Below are positions 1 to 11,065 of a DNA stretch of 64,000 nucleotides, in pieces. The notes under the pieces were generated by a model. It was not told where the DNA came from. It saw nothing but the letters and a program-made list of their open reading frames with translations, and ran no database searches. Every line of letters begins with the position of its first letter. Position 1 is the stretch's first letter. Both the position numbers and the translations under genes were made by a program. The stretch comes from Plantago major (Eukaryota; Streptophyta; Magnoliopsida; Lamiales; Plantaginaceae): positions 1 to 64,000 of the forward strand of contig JAIFAC010000122.1 in NCBI GenBank assembly GCA_026545765.1, given 5' to 3'.

Positions 1-1010
1 CTTTTAAATTGTAGACTAGACCGTCTAATTATTAATAACTTTATCTACAAGATTCACAATAAAACTATTATATTTTGGTAGTCCGATCGTAGATTTTTTT
101 ATTTCTATATTTTGAGAATCGATGATTTGATTGCCCTTTTCCGACCCTTACAGATTGAGAATGTAGTGGATTTTTTGATTGTAATACTAATCGATAGGAG
201 CTAATTACTAAGACACGATGGCAGAGGCGTGACCAAAACCGGGTGAATGACAACCATAACTATAACGGATGATCACCTTTGAAACTACTAAAACCAGGAT
301 TGTTTTGTTTTTGTAATTTGGACCAATCTATTGCTCTTCCTTGTGCCTATTTCGCTTTGGGGTTGGTTCACGGTACTTACAACCTAGAGTCCGTTCTACA
401 TGTCAATATGACATCAATGAAATTCATAGTAATATTAAAATCAAATGACTTTTTAAAATCTGGAGTATTCAAGTCAGACTCACGGTAGATAAGTTGTTTT
501 ATTTCAAGGGACAAGATTGAATTTTAATATGTTGTTTAAATTTATTGTTTCAAAATTTTGTGATGGCAAATCATAGTTGAGACATATGAAATCAGGCCGA
601 TTCCGCGATGAAAAGTTTATATTATGAAGCCAATTATTGTTCGATCCGTTTTGTTTATCTTTTTCGTAACTTGCCAAATATATATTTACTCTCGTTTGAA
701 TAAAACCTGATGTGTTTTTGTTGTTGTTGTAAATAGAAAGATTTAGGTCACCTAAATTAATTTTCCAATTATTATAAAGTTGGTCAGAGGTCTCTGTTGG
801 ATAAATTATGTCTATATACATGAGTATTTAATCTAAAAATAATTGGTCGACAAATCTTGACAATTTAGCATATCATGGACCGATGCCATCAAGTTGGGTT
901 ATTGGCAGCACCACTTTTCAATATTTAATTTTATATATGTTCAATTTCTTTAAAGTAGAAATAAATTCCAACTATTTTCCATAGAATTTCTCTGCAGGTT
1001 CGTTATACTT

Positions 1011-1032
1011 AAAAGTGAAAGTGTGTTCTTCT

Positions 1033-1071
<39 letters not shown>

Positions 1072-1082
1072 GAAAGTGTGTT
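1011..1082 (+). mobile_element. Tiny retroposon footprint: poly(A) between target duplications
   Basis: A run of 36 A (1,034-1,069) is bracketed by two copies of AAAAGTGAAAGTGTGTT, at 1,011-1,027 and 1,066-1,082. Thirteen bases of the repeat are unambiguous; the leading A bases merge with the tail. Only the six bases CTTCTC separate the left copy from the A-run. This is the layout left by LINE-type target-primed reverse transcription that aborted almost at once: target duplication, a few bases of 3' end, poly(A). Which element supplied the machinery cannot be told. Confidence 0.7.
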
Positions 1083-1751
1083 TATGAAGTACTTTCCAAT
1101 TAAGATTTAAGAAAACTTTAACCTATGGATTATGTGGACAGGTTACATATTTTATATAATACCAAGAACAGGTTAATTTGTCTCAACCGCCTCATATACT
1201 AGATGCAAATTTTTGTATTTTGTAATGCCGGCAAGTTAAGCTAATTAAAAACTATCAAGATGTTTTGTATCCTCAGGAACCACGACAATATTTGTGTCTG
1301 GCCATTTCAAAATAAATATGTTAAATTTTAGATTGTAACTTATAAAATAAGCCACTAGCTTATTTAATTTAAGATAATTAGTTTGTTTTATATTACATAG
1401 TATGCCTTATCAACTATCTAATTCGACACTAGTTAGTTTACATGCTGCATTTAACTTGTAGTTAGTTTCGTTAAATATAGTAATCAATCAGTAGGATGCT
1501 TTCATATATAAACAAAGAGGTGTGTTCTTAACTCTTCTAATATGACTCGGATTCTACTTAGGTTATTAAAAACTACAGGTTGACTTTTTTTGACTTTGAG
1601 TAAATTACTTTAAATTACGGCAAAAATATAATAAAATTACATTATGAAAATAAATCAAGTATATTTTACTAATATAACTTTATTTTATCTTTTACGTATA
1701 ATTTAAGAATAATTTACAAAATTTCTAAAAAATCGGCCTAAATCTTTTATT

Positions 1752-1764
1752 GGAACGGAGGGAA
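1752..1764 (-). repeat. Stowaway-type MITE terminus
   Basis: GGAACGGAGGGA followed by ATA is the reverse of the CTCCCTCCGTTCC end shared by plant Stowaway (Tc1/mariner) MITEs. The AT-rich 150 bases to its left fit such an element, but I could not place the partner end, so this is a terminus only. Confidence 0.35.
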
Positions 1765-2740
1765 TAGTAATAATAGATAGATACTGATTTGTCAAATGCT
1801 AATCATTATAAACGAAAGAAGATAAGATAATACACCGATATAGTATCAACCTATAATATTATAAAAAATGCAAATGGTACAAAAGTAGATACCGAATGAA
1901 TCTGAACAAACGAAACCGTCTAAACCAAACGCAACCAACAACAAGAAGAATAGCCCAAGTGTTCCCACTAATCATGTGAAAAAAATTAGTCTTAGATGAT
2001 TGAAACATTCAGACCATATCTTCTACTCTTACGTGGAAATCACTTCATCAAGTACACACTCCGAATCAATCTATTGTGCAAATTATGATCAAAATCTTTG
2101 CTAAATCCCATCATGTTTAAATTTCATACATTCAAACTTTGGGTGCTAGCTACCGTGCTAACGAATAAGAAAGGTGTTTTAATACGTTTTGTTATCTACT
2201 GATAGGTAAGTTAACATGAATAACAAAATGGTCGATTAATAAGAAAGTCAAAAGTGTAAACATGAGAGGTACAAATGGCCGTTCGATTTACTCGGAATGT
2301 AAGAGAAAAGTACCAATTCGTACTTCAATGACAAACATTTGGCATACACAAAACATACTTATTGAGTTATTTCACCATCTCACACTTATGCCATGATGTA
2401 AACAACCAATTATATTACAGTTTACACACTAACCAAATAAGCTGCTACTAAATATAGCTAATTGCAAAACAAATTCTAACTACCACCTAACTCACGATTG
2501 CCTCATATCCGTAGTTAAAAGTCCTAAATATCCTTGGGACCTTTCGGAAAAAGTAAGATGTTTCACTACTAAAGGGTCTTTTACACAAGTTGAGATAACA
2601 CACGCGTGAAATTTGTACCTAATTTCAAACATAGTTAAGTAAACCGTGGGTTAATTTCTTGCAATTAACCGTCCGACGAAAGTAGCACGACTAGTGGACA
2701 CCTAAGTATCGGAAACAAACAAGACCTTCAACACTTCCTG

Positions 2741-3224
2741 CTAGAATTCCGATAACTTCGACATCCCCTTGCTCCGGCTCCTCGGAAACACATCCCGCCT
2801 CAACAACCCGACTTCATCTTCACTAAAATCGAACGCCTTATCCTCGTCAATCCTCCCTATCGCCACCGTCCTGCTTCTATTCACCCCCACCGGGGTGGGT
2901 GATAGAACTAATATGAACCGTTGGAGTCGACTTAGACCGGGTAAGCTCGGCGTCCATAACCCTCCGTTTGGACGCGGTCCTAATAAGGTCCCTCAAGTCA
3001 TCTTCAGGATTGGACCTCGTGCTAAGGCTCCGTGGCAAGGCCGGGACCACCGGTGTCGGGCAGCCCATCGCGTTTCCGTACGTCAGTTGTCCGCCTGATC
3101 CGGTGATGCTCTCGACACACATGTCCCCGGCGAGGACTATGATCCGGATTGGAAACATTAAGCACTTGATGAAAGTGCTTTCATGTTTAGAACTAAGTTT
3201 AGAAGATCTTTTCTTGGAAGTCAT
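2741..3224 (-). pseudogene. Small plant-specific protein, array copy 1, frameshifted
   Basis: Family of unknown function; I recognise the pattern as a plant family but cannot name it. From the ATG at 3,224 the frame begins MTSKKRSSKL, then FIKCLMFPIRIIVLAGD, GNAMGCPTP, and a Ser/Arg-rich LPRSLSTRSN stretch followed by DDLRDLIRTASKRRV. That frame stops at 2,879. The rest of the family's C-terminus (IGRIDEDKAFDFSEDE, then FPRSRSKGMSKL and a TAG at 2,741) lies one base out of phase just beyond a G-rich run near 2,885-2,895. The upstream in-frame Met at 3,395 lies in sequence unlike the paralogues, so 3,224 is preferred. No signal peptide or membrane span; the N-terminus is basic. One indel could be a sequencing error or a real break. 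Confidence 0.7.
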
Positions 3225-3395
3225 GGATAAGGTTTGAGAAGTTGGGAAAATAAGGAGAAATGGTGTAATAGTGTGATATGGATGATTTGAATTTGAAGAA
3301 TGAATTAGCTTTAAGGGTGGATTATATAATGGAGATTTTGGATTATTGGGTTCTTGTTCAATTTGCATGACAGTACTAAACAAAGACCAAATCAA

Positions 3396-6300
3396 TTTGT
3401 CCTATCAATATTTTATGTCTAGTTTTTGGTTCAATGTGGCATGAACCGATCTGTTGATTTGCTTGGATTATACTAATGGGATGATTTGATTATATGATTA
3501 GAAATAATGTAGTGATGGTAACGGAAGGTTTAGTGGGGGTGGCAACTAATTTTTTTTAAATGTACACTTTAAATATTCCTTTTCGTTCCCTCGCAATTTT
3601 ATACATATCAAAGTTGAAATTGCAAGAAAACAAATAATGTATCATCATCATATAGTTATGAGCAGTTCTAGGGGGGGATAAGGATAAACGTAACATCATC
3701 AAACGGCATATTACATGCTAATTAGCAATACAAGTAAAGTGGGAGTACTGTATTTACATTAAGCAGCGTGATGTTTGTAAATAAATATGTAATATACCAT
3801 TTGATCTTTTGTAAAGATACATTCGATCTATTGTAAAGGTTCTTTTGTAATATTCTTAATATTCTTAAAAAGTAGTAATCCTTTTGTTTAATTAAATGTC
3901 ATTTATTTTTATGTGTGAAACTAATTGGTTTTAGACTTTAGCATGAAAGACTGTTATAGACTCATGTGGCAATCAAATGTCGGCTCACTAAAATTGATGG
4001 ATTACTTGGCGAAATTAAATATGAATTTATGATTATGGGATTACTCAATCGTTCCACTTGAAATTAATTAATTTAGTATTTGTAAGAAATGAAAACGACA
4101 AAAAGAAAAATCTCATAAAAGAAACAAGAATTGAAATTATGGATACATTTAAAATAGATTTCATTGACCGAGAGACGGAGTCGGATTAGCCCAAGTAACA
4201 AGCGAGTGCATGTGGGGTTGACATTGTCTTAAAATCACATGGCGGATGAAATATTTGTGGACTTTTTCTAGTTATTGATTGTAACTCCTAATTAAATTAC
4301 TAGTTGCAAGATTCATTTGGATTCATTCCTCCACTGCATCTTCTTGATTTGTTCCAATCTGATCAAGAATTGGTAACCAACTCAACATCGATCAAATTCC
4401 ATGAATTTATCCACATAATGTCATCTTACAACTCACAACAACTAGTGCCATTATACTACTATATGTTACTACATCAAAACGCAAGTAGATTTTGTGGTGA
4501 TAGCATACCATACACAGTTGATCAAGCTACTTGAATAAGTGTTCATTTTATCCATTCTTCCTCCAAAATATCGACTAGATCTGTTCTCGTTTACGTATAT
4601 AGTAGATCGACTAGAGGATACTTTAATTATACAAATCTTCCCTCGATAATTGACGAAGTACACATAAATTAGAGTTCCGTTAGTTTCTTACATTCTAATG
4701 TACCCATGTCATGTGCATAATTATCATTACAAAGGATGGGTCGATAAATTTCTTGGGCTTCTTGGCGTCGTAGGTAATTGAGCATTTGAGCTCCAGTCCT
4801 ATATATGGCGATGCTCGAAGAGGGGTTAAATGCAAAATCTGCAAGTTATTGTAAATGTAATGGCTCATGAGTTAATAAATTAATCTCAAACCTACGAGTT
4901 ATTAAAAATGTCTTGAAACCATTGAGTTAATAAATTAGTCTGAGTTATGAAAATGTCGTGAAACCCCGAGTTATTAAAACATATGCGAACCCCTTAGACT
5001 TTTTTTTTTTTTAGTTCGTATTAAGTCGACAATGGATGTTCTTTTAGGTTTTCTTTCTCCAAATTAACGACTTGTGAATTTGGACATTCATAGTTTGATT
5101 TATTATCTTTTGCCCTCACTTTTTCCGTTTACACTAATATTGAATTGGTATATGTTGTTGATATGTAATGACAATCTTAATTAGTGTTATCTATGGTTAT
5201 TATTTATATTTCGATTGCTATATAACCCGAGTGTGTTATCGATTTTGTTGTTCATTTAACGGAAAAAAAAGTAGAGTTTTACCATTTTAATAGCTCAAAT
5301 TTAAGTCATTTTAATATTTTGAAAATTTGGACTAACGAATCAAACATCACTGTCTGAATTCATCATGTATATTTAATATTTATGTAAAAGGGGTATTGCA
5401 ATGACTTTATAAGAATTTCATGGGATTTTGCGCATATTTTTAATAACTATGGTCTTTTTATTTTTTTTTTGTATTGATTTGGTGTAAGATAACATAAACA
5501 AACATCTATAGTCGCACAATGAGTGTACCTCATACACTTTAAAAAATAAAATGTGGGGTTTTATTGCCATTTTAAATAACTCAAAGGATTTGATCTTAAT
5601 TAGTTAGCTTAAAGGGATTTGTGACTTTATTAATAGCTCGAGGGTGTTATGCATTTTTTTCCGTTTATAATATACTACTTTATCAGTAATGCCGGTAGTA
5701 GTTCGGTAAGCATTTTTTTTTCGTTTTTGTGAAGTTTAAACATCTATAATCAACTATGGTTCAAAGTTGAAGTCTAAGCTAATTACGTACATAGCTTAGG
5801 ACCAAAACAAACTTATCGGAAAATAGTTGAATTCTCATTGTACTCGCTACATATAGTATAAAATATGCTTAATTTCTTGCATACATTCTGTACGCAATCT
5901 TTTAGAAGAAAGGTGCAGAATCGATGAATCTTGCTCTACACAGTCCTAAATCTAATCTAAACGGAAGGAGAAATTTAAAAAAAAAAAAAACCAAATATTT
6001 GTGATTTTTAACATCAACAAAATCAATGGATTCGGAATCAAAAATATTGTGAACTCTCTCCCTGCTTCATATATTTTCATTTGAAGAGATTTTATTTTCA
6101 AAATATTACAACAAGTTCCGAAAAATACCAAAATGTCTCTGATCCGAAACGTTTGTCCAAAAAAGCAAGAAGAGAACACGTTTTATCATTTAACAGAAAT
6201 GCGATTGTACCTTAAGCATTCTCACTTGTACCTTTTGGTAGTTAAAGTTAGTTAGGAAATTAGGAAGAACATCTGAGCTATAAATAACAGCTCCTTCTTC

Positions 6301-6843
6301 ATTAGTTTATTCATTCAATTTCTTTGCTCTTTTAATCTTCATCCTGGAGATTAATTACTTGTAATTTTGTGCGATTCTTGTTCAATCGAAGTTAGGATCA
6401 TACATATTTATTTTTATATTTTTTTAAGAATTCGAAATATATTTTAAAATCAAGATCTTAATCCATAGTTCTACCAAATACCAATAGGTGTCTTGGACAG
6501 TTTTCTCGATTAAAACCATATAGTATGTTTCATCAACATTAAAGCTCCACGATTTGGTGGGCCGATTGTGAAATATTCAATCATCGTGCGTTTGTTAATA
6601 GCTAGCTAGCACAGTCATTTGCGATTTCACTTATTTATTTCATGTGATTTAAACGAAAACTAGTGAGAATTATAGACTTAATTTAACAACAAAGGCCTCC
6701 AATAATCAATTTTGACAAAACCATGCATACTAATTCTATCCATACAATCTAATTCAAACACGAATATAAATTATTTACAACTTGATACTACTCGATGATA
6801 CTTTCGACATCCTTTGCCCCTCGAAGTCTCGATCGATCGGAGA
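3396..6843. other. Intergenic DNA without a supported gene
   Basis: A 76-codon frame at 4,304-4,534 and other short frames have no recognisable motif. The only clear structure is the diverged inverted repeat at about 4,810-5,670, listed separately. The rest is AT-rich with short homopolymer runs. Confidence 0.55.
4810..5670. mobile_element. Fold-back/MITE-like element with long diverged inverted arms
   Basis: The left arm (about 4,815-4,995) has repeated GAGTTATTAAAAATGT and GAGTTAATAAATTA units. The right arm (about 5,552-5,665), read on the other strand, gives the same order of motifs: AATGCA, then GAGCTATTAATAAAGT, then GAGTTATTTAAAATGGC ending in AAACCCC. The middle is AT-rich and non-coding. 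The arms are well diverged and no target duplication was found, so the exact ends and superfamily are open. Confidence 0.45.
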
Positions 6844-7186
6844 CTAATACACCATGTCCTCATCAATCCGTCCAATCAGCACCATCGTCCTTGACGTTTC
6901 ACCGTCTTCACGACAACATTTGGCATCGACTTTGACTTCAGCAGCTTCGTCGGTCGATCTTCTTTGTGTTGACATCGCAGTTCTGGTCAGGTCCCTCGGT
7001 TTCTCTTTCCTGTAGGTCGGCCTGGCAGGTGTCGGGCAGCCCATGGTGTTGTTGTAGGTCACGTGGCGGACCCTCGGTTAAGCTCTCAATGTACAGGTCC
7101 TTCACGCGGATCAGGATCCGGATTGGGAGCTTTAAGCAGTTGATCACATTGCTACCTTGTCGGCTCATTTTCTTGGAACTTCTCAT
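6844..7186 (-). pseudogene. Small plant-specific protein, array copy 2, frameshifted and shortened
   Basis: Same unknown family as the copies at 2.7, 13.7 and 29.7 kb. The first frame starts at 7,186 with MRSSKKMSRQGSNV and reads CLKLPIRILIRVKDLYIES. It loses phase near 7,065, where one extra base separates it from VTYNNTMGCPTPARP. The second frame continues to VLIGRIDEDMVY and stops at 6,844. Beyond that TAG the same frame still reads GQRMSKVSSS, resembling the RSKGMSKL tail of copy 1, so the stop looks like a later nonsense change. One indel plus one premature stop argue for a true pseudogene. Confidence 0.7.
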
Positions 7187-9590
7187 GATAATAATATGGG
7201 ATTGTTTGTGGATTTTATTGGAATGGATAACAAAGATGTACCATGTATGGGTTTATATAGGAGGAGAAATTGATTTTGTAAAAGCAGTGTGACGTATCAA
7301 AGGACCGAATCATGTTACAACTGGTACCTTACAATTAGAAAGGCAACTCTTATCTGTATTCACTTGTCAACAGCTACTTGGAGATGCTCAATAAATATTA
7401 ACAGGACAAGTTGGGCGGATTTTCATGTAAACTCTAGTTGATTGATCGCAATTTCAGGATTGTTTTGAGGTTCAATTATTAGAGGACAACCTTATGAACT
7501 AAATAAATTATTTTAAGAGCCTCTAAGTTTATTCTTCGGTGTAAAATGATATGAACAGTAGGTATTGTAAAAAAATTGATTTATTTAGAAAATTCATATC
7601 AGATTAGTATAAGGTGAGTATAACATTTCAGAAATGAAAGATACCATGTTTCTTCATAAGCAAAGTGTTGATTTACAGATTCAATAATTAATTAAGTGCG
7701 TGACTAGAAACGGTGAGATGACTTGGTTTAGGGACCTCATACTTTGGTCAGGTCTTAAATTTCTACCCAAATTTTAACTCACGAAATCGAACCAAGATAA
7801 TTCGATTTTAAATATCTTTGGGGCATGATTTGGTGTATTGTAGGGGATGATCTTAAATTTCTTGACAAGTGTCAATTCATCGTATAGTGAACATAGTGAT
7901 CTAGTAGTATATATTTAACTTCTTGAGGAGGTAAAATCGATGGTTGGACTATAAATGATAACTATTTCATCTATGATCATACATTAAATTAACTATTGCC
8001 ACTTGTTATCGTGTGAGTATATGGTACAAAAGGGTGTATCAATTATGGTGGGCTACACATAAACATCTCTAACAATAACTTAAATTACTTGTCGTTTGTG
8101 GGGCATATAGGGTGGAGAAGCGTTGCTAATAATGTGTTTATGGTGCAATCATGACTAAATCTTAAATTGATCGTAAGGTGGTGGGCGGTAAGCCACCCTT
8201 GGGACCGACCAGCTCTCGCCTGAGGTGGTTTTGGGAAATTTAAGCTATATATATGTTTGATTTTTATTTTTGTTAAATATTTAACTCTATTGGAATACCT
8301 TCTAGAATATAGATAAAAAAAAAAAAAAAAGACGTACAAACCTTAAATATAACAAAAGACGTACAAACCTTAAGGGTATCATTGACAACTTAAGGCGTTT
8401 AGTTAAGAACATCAATGTTTTTCATAATAAAAATATGGTGTGTTGACAACATAAACGCTTTGTATAAAAATATTAATACTTTTATTAGCAACATGAATCC
8501 ATCTATGTTTAAATTAAATATAGACGGACTCCCACGAGACATTGTGAATATTTATTTATTTTTGATTTTTTTATAATATTCCCTCCATCCAAAAGAACAT
8601 CATGTATTAAAGTTGATGCATAGTTTTAGGTAAAAATGGACACAAAGTCTCATGAGAGATGGTCTCTAAATAACTTATTTAGAGACGATTTATGTTTTTA
8701 GTAAAATGATCCATGTTATTAATAAAAATGTGTATATTGTTAACGAAATCCATTTATTTTGTAATATGAAAAAACACAAATGTTGATAACATAAACGTTT
8801 TGATTAATAACATCGATGATTTTCTTGACAACATAGGCCCGTCTCTAGATAAATTATCTAGAGACCGTCTCTCAAGAGACTTGCTCAAAAATGTAAGAAA
8901 AAGATGTACTTTTAATTGCATAATGTGTAATTTATGTGTAGAATTGATATTGCTTCTTAAATTTATTAGGTGTGGAGTGTCTTACTTTTTTGTAATATAT
9001 CAAGTTATGTGGAACGATTAAAAATGACAAATGTATGAAATATTGCGGGATATAAGGAGCAAATTATTATTATGTTAATATAACTCAAAGTAGAGCTTGA
9101 GCACGGACCGAGAAAAAATTCAGACTTCGCCCTAGTTCTTATTATTCATATATTATGATATGAATATAACACATATAATGATAGAAATATAACTGGTTTG
9201 GGGGTGTGACTAACCTTGATTTGGGAGGTGCCGTTTTGTTACAAAACAATGTAAAGAAAATACTAAGAGATAACGTTAGAGGTGATTTGAATGAAAGCAA
9301 GTTTGTTTGAAGTTTGAAAAAGACATCAAAGGCGGTACGGACAGTACAGTAGTGGAAATGTGTGGTATCATTGAGGTGAAGTCTACTATATGTGGCAGGA
9401 AGCATGATCATCGGTGACTTGTTGGTTGAGGATTTGAACTAAGCTTTGTTAATGATTTTGTGGTTGTTAAGATAATTCTCTTGTTACATTGATTTAGAAC
9501 ACCTTGAAGTGTCTCGAGTTGTGATTTTGGGTCGAGCATTGATTATGTTCTTTGTAATCATGATTTATGTATGAATCATCTATAAATATT
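7187..9590. other. Intergenic DNA with MITE sequences
   Basis: No supported gene. It contains the inverted-repeat MITE near 8,643-8,887, flanked on the left by a Stowaway-like end (TATTCCCTCCATCC near 8,577). Short frames at 8,085-8,339 and 9,142-9,411 have no recognisable homology. Confidence 0.5.
8643..8887. mobile_element. Inverted-repeat MITE
   Basis: The left end reads AAGTCTCATGAGAGATGGTC and TCTAAATAACTTATTTAGAG. The right end, reverse-complemented, reads AAGTCTCTTGAGAGACGGTC and TCTAGATAATTTATCTAGAG. This is an imperfect terminal inverted repeat of about 45 bases around a non-coding AT-rich centre. Each arm also holds its own small palindrome (CTCTAGATAAATTATCTAGAG type). No certain target duplication. 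A related, more degraded copy lies near 56,935. Confidence 0.65.
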
Positions 9591-9599
9591 TTTACAATT

Positions 9600-10130
9600 T
9601 AAAAAGAATAATTATAAACCCGTTTAGTCGATCAAAGGGAGACTAGCTAGAAGCCTAGAATATTAATTAAACCACGTCCTGTAATGTGTCAAAAGGGTGG
9701 GGACTTCATGCATATGGATCTCCACAGTTTAATTTCCCACATAATTTTTTTAAATTGGGACGTTGTTTTCCAAATAACAAAAAATAATAATGTAATATCG
9801 AAAGTCAAAACATAAGTATTGTTGTTAGATCGAATTAAACCGTAAGTCCAAAAGTTGTCAAGTAGCAGCCTCTTAGCTGGGTTGTTTGTGCATGGAGGAA
9901 TGTCAACTTGTATCACTAGGAGCTGGATGGAAATTATTTGCATCCATTATTCCATTGATGTATGCTTCATCTGTCAAGAATTTAGTCAAAATAAATATGC
10001 CTTCTTTTCATTTCATTTCATTTCTTCCGAATTCGGATTTAATTACACAGTAGCTCATAAGCGTATACATGTACAAATATTTTGTTGAATATATAATTAA
10101 TTCAAATGACTAAACTTCACACTTATAATA
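9600..10130 (+). repeat. Duplicated block, copy 1 (left part)
   Basis: Shares ordered motifs with 27,880-28,260 and with 31,440-31,646 plus 33,139-33,290: the AAACCACGTCCTGTAATGTG stretch, ATATCGAAAGTCAAAA, ACCGTAAGTCCAAAA, CAAGTAGCAGCCTC, and GAATGTCAACTTGTATCA. Order and spacing are kept across the three places, showing a segmental duplication that also carried the small gene family. No gene is supported within this stretch itself. Confidence 0.75.
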
Positions 10131-11065
10131 TAAACTTGAGTTTTTAAATTAGAAGAAATTATGTTATAAATATATTAGAATATATTATTTGATGTGCGAG
10201 AATCATGCAAATTACATATAAGTTGAATAATCATACCCCTTTAAGAATGATTTTATATATAGGGATCGATGATGGTCAGACTTAATACATGGTATCAAAA
10301 GTTTCAGCTCGTGCCAAATTTGAGATATCTGCGTGCCATATTAAATTTTTATTGGAATGGCCCTCGCAAAAAATGTTAAAATCGACCATCAAATTTTTTT
10401 TATTGGAACTGCCTCCTCAAAGATGTTGAAATTGATGACGAGAAAATGAAGATAAATTGGAACGGTTTCATCTTTTATGTTGAAATCAGCGATAAGAGAA
10501 ATCGTTCATCACTGACAGTTGGAAGCTTGGAATGCATGCATTTGATTGGGCCAATATTTGGTGCCAATGGGCACCACCAATTAACCCTTCTTCTTGGTTT
10601 CCCTTTTTATGGTACAGAAAAGATCTAATTGGCCCGTCCGGTTTAATTATTTGGGCCCAAACTCACCCCGAACGCCTCCCCTGGTCCGGCCCATATCATT
10701 AGTGGTATGGAATTGTATTTGAATTAATGGTCCAGATTGAATCATACTAATTTGAATGATTGAGATTGAAAGTGCAATGATATTTAACATTAGATAAAGT
10801 ACAAGCTTATCTAACACTAGAAATTCCATAATAATAATAATAATAGTATGTCGTGAGATCAGGTGATGAAAACTGAAAATATGTATATGATGAAATTATC
10901 AGGATCGATTCGACAATTTATTGTTATTTGAATCCTCATCAACATTATAGAAGGTAGTTTATGTTAACTTCACATTTATTTTGTATGTAGATAATTAAAC
11001 CTACCCGCACCACCTATCATAAGCGGACCTCTCATCCAAGCGTAAAGTAACGGTGATGAATAAAT
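10131..11065. other. Non-coding remainder of duplicated block, copy 1
   Basis: No gene supported. A motif near 10,615 (CAGAAAAGATCTAATTGGCC) recurs as CAGAAAAGATCTAGTTGGGCC-like sequence near 37,785. The stretch CTACCCGCACCACCTATCAT near 11,002 recurs near 29,232, tying this stretch to later copies of the block. Confidence 0.5.

Larger units (their letters stand above)
1..2740. other. Intergenic AT-rich DNA without a recognisable gene
   Basis: No frame here looks like a known protein; the short open frames lack conserved motifs and have strongly AT-biased composition. The stretch contains the poly(A) insertion footprint near 1,034 and a Stowaway-like terminus near 1,755, listed separately. 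Nothing else is supported. Confidence 0.6.

Noticed and set aside
2769..3237. Plus-strand frames of 109 and 89 codons
   Set aside because: Antisense to array copy 1, whose minus-strand frame has paralogues and conserved motifs.
10446..10829. 60-codon frames on both strands near 10.5-10.8 kb
   Set aside because: Short, not conserved in the other copies of the duplicated block, and without any motif.
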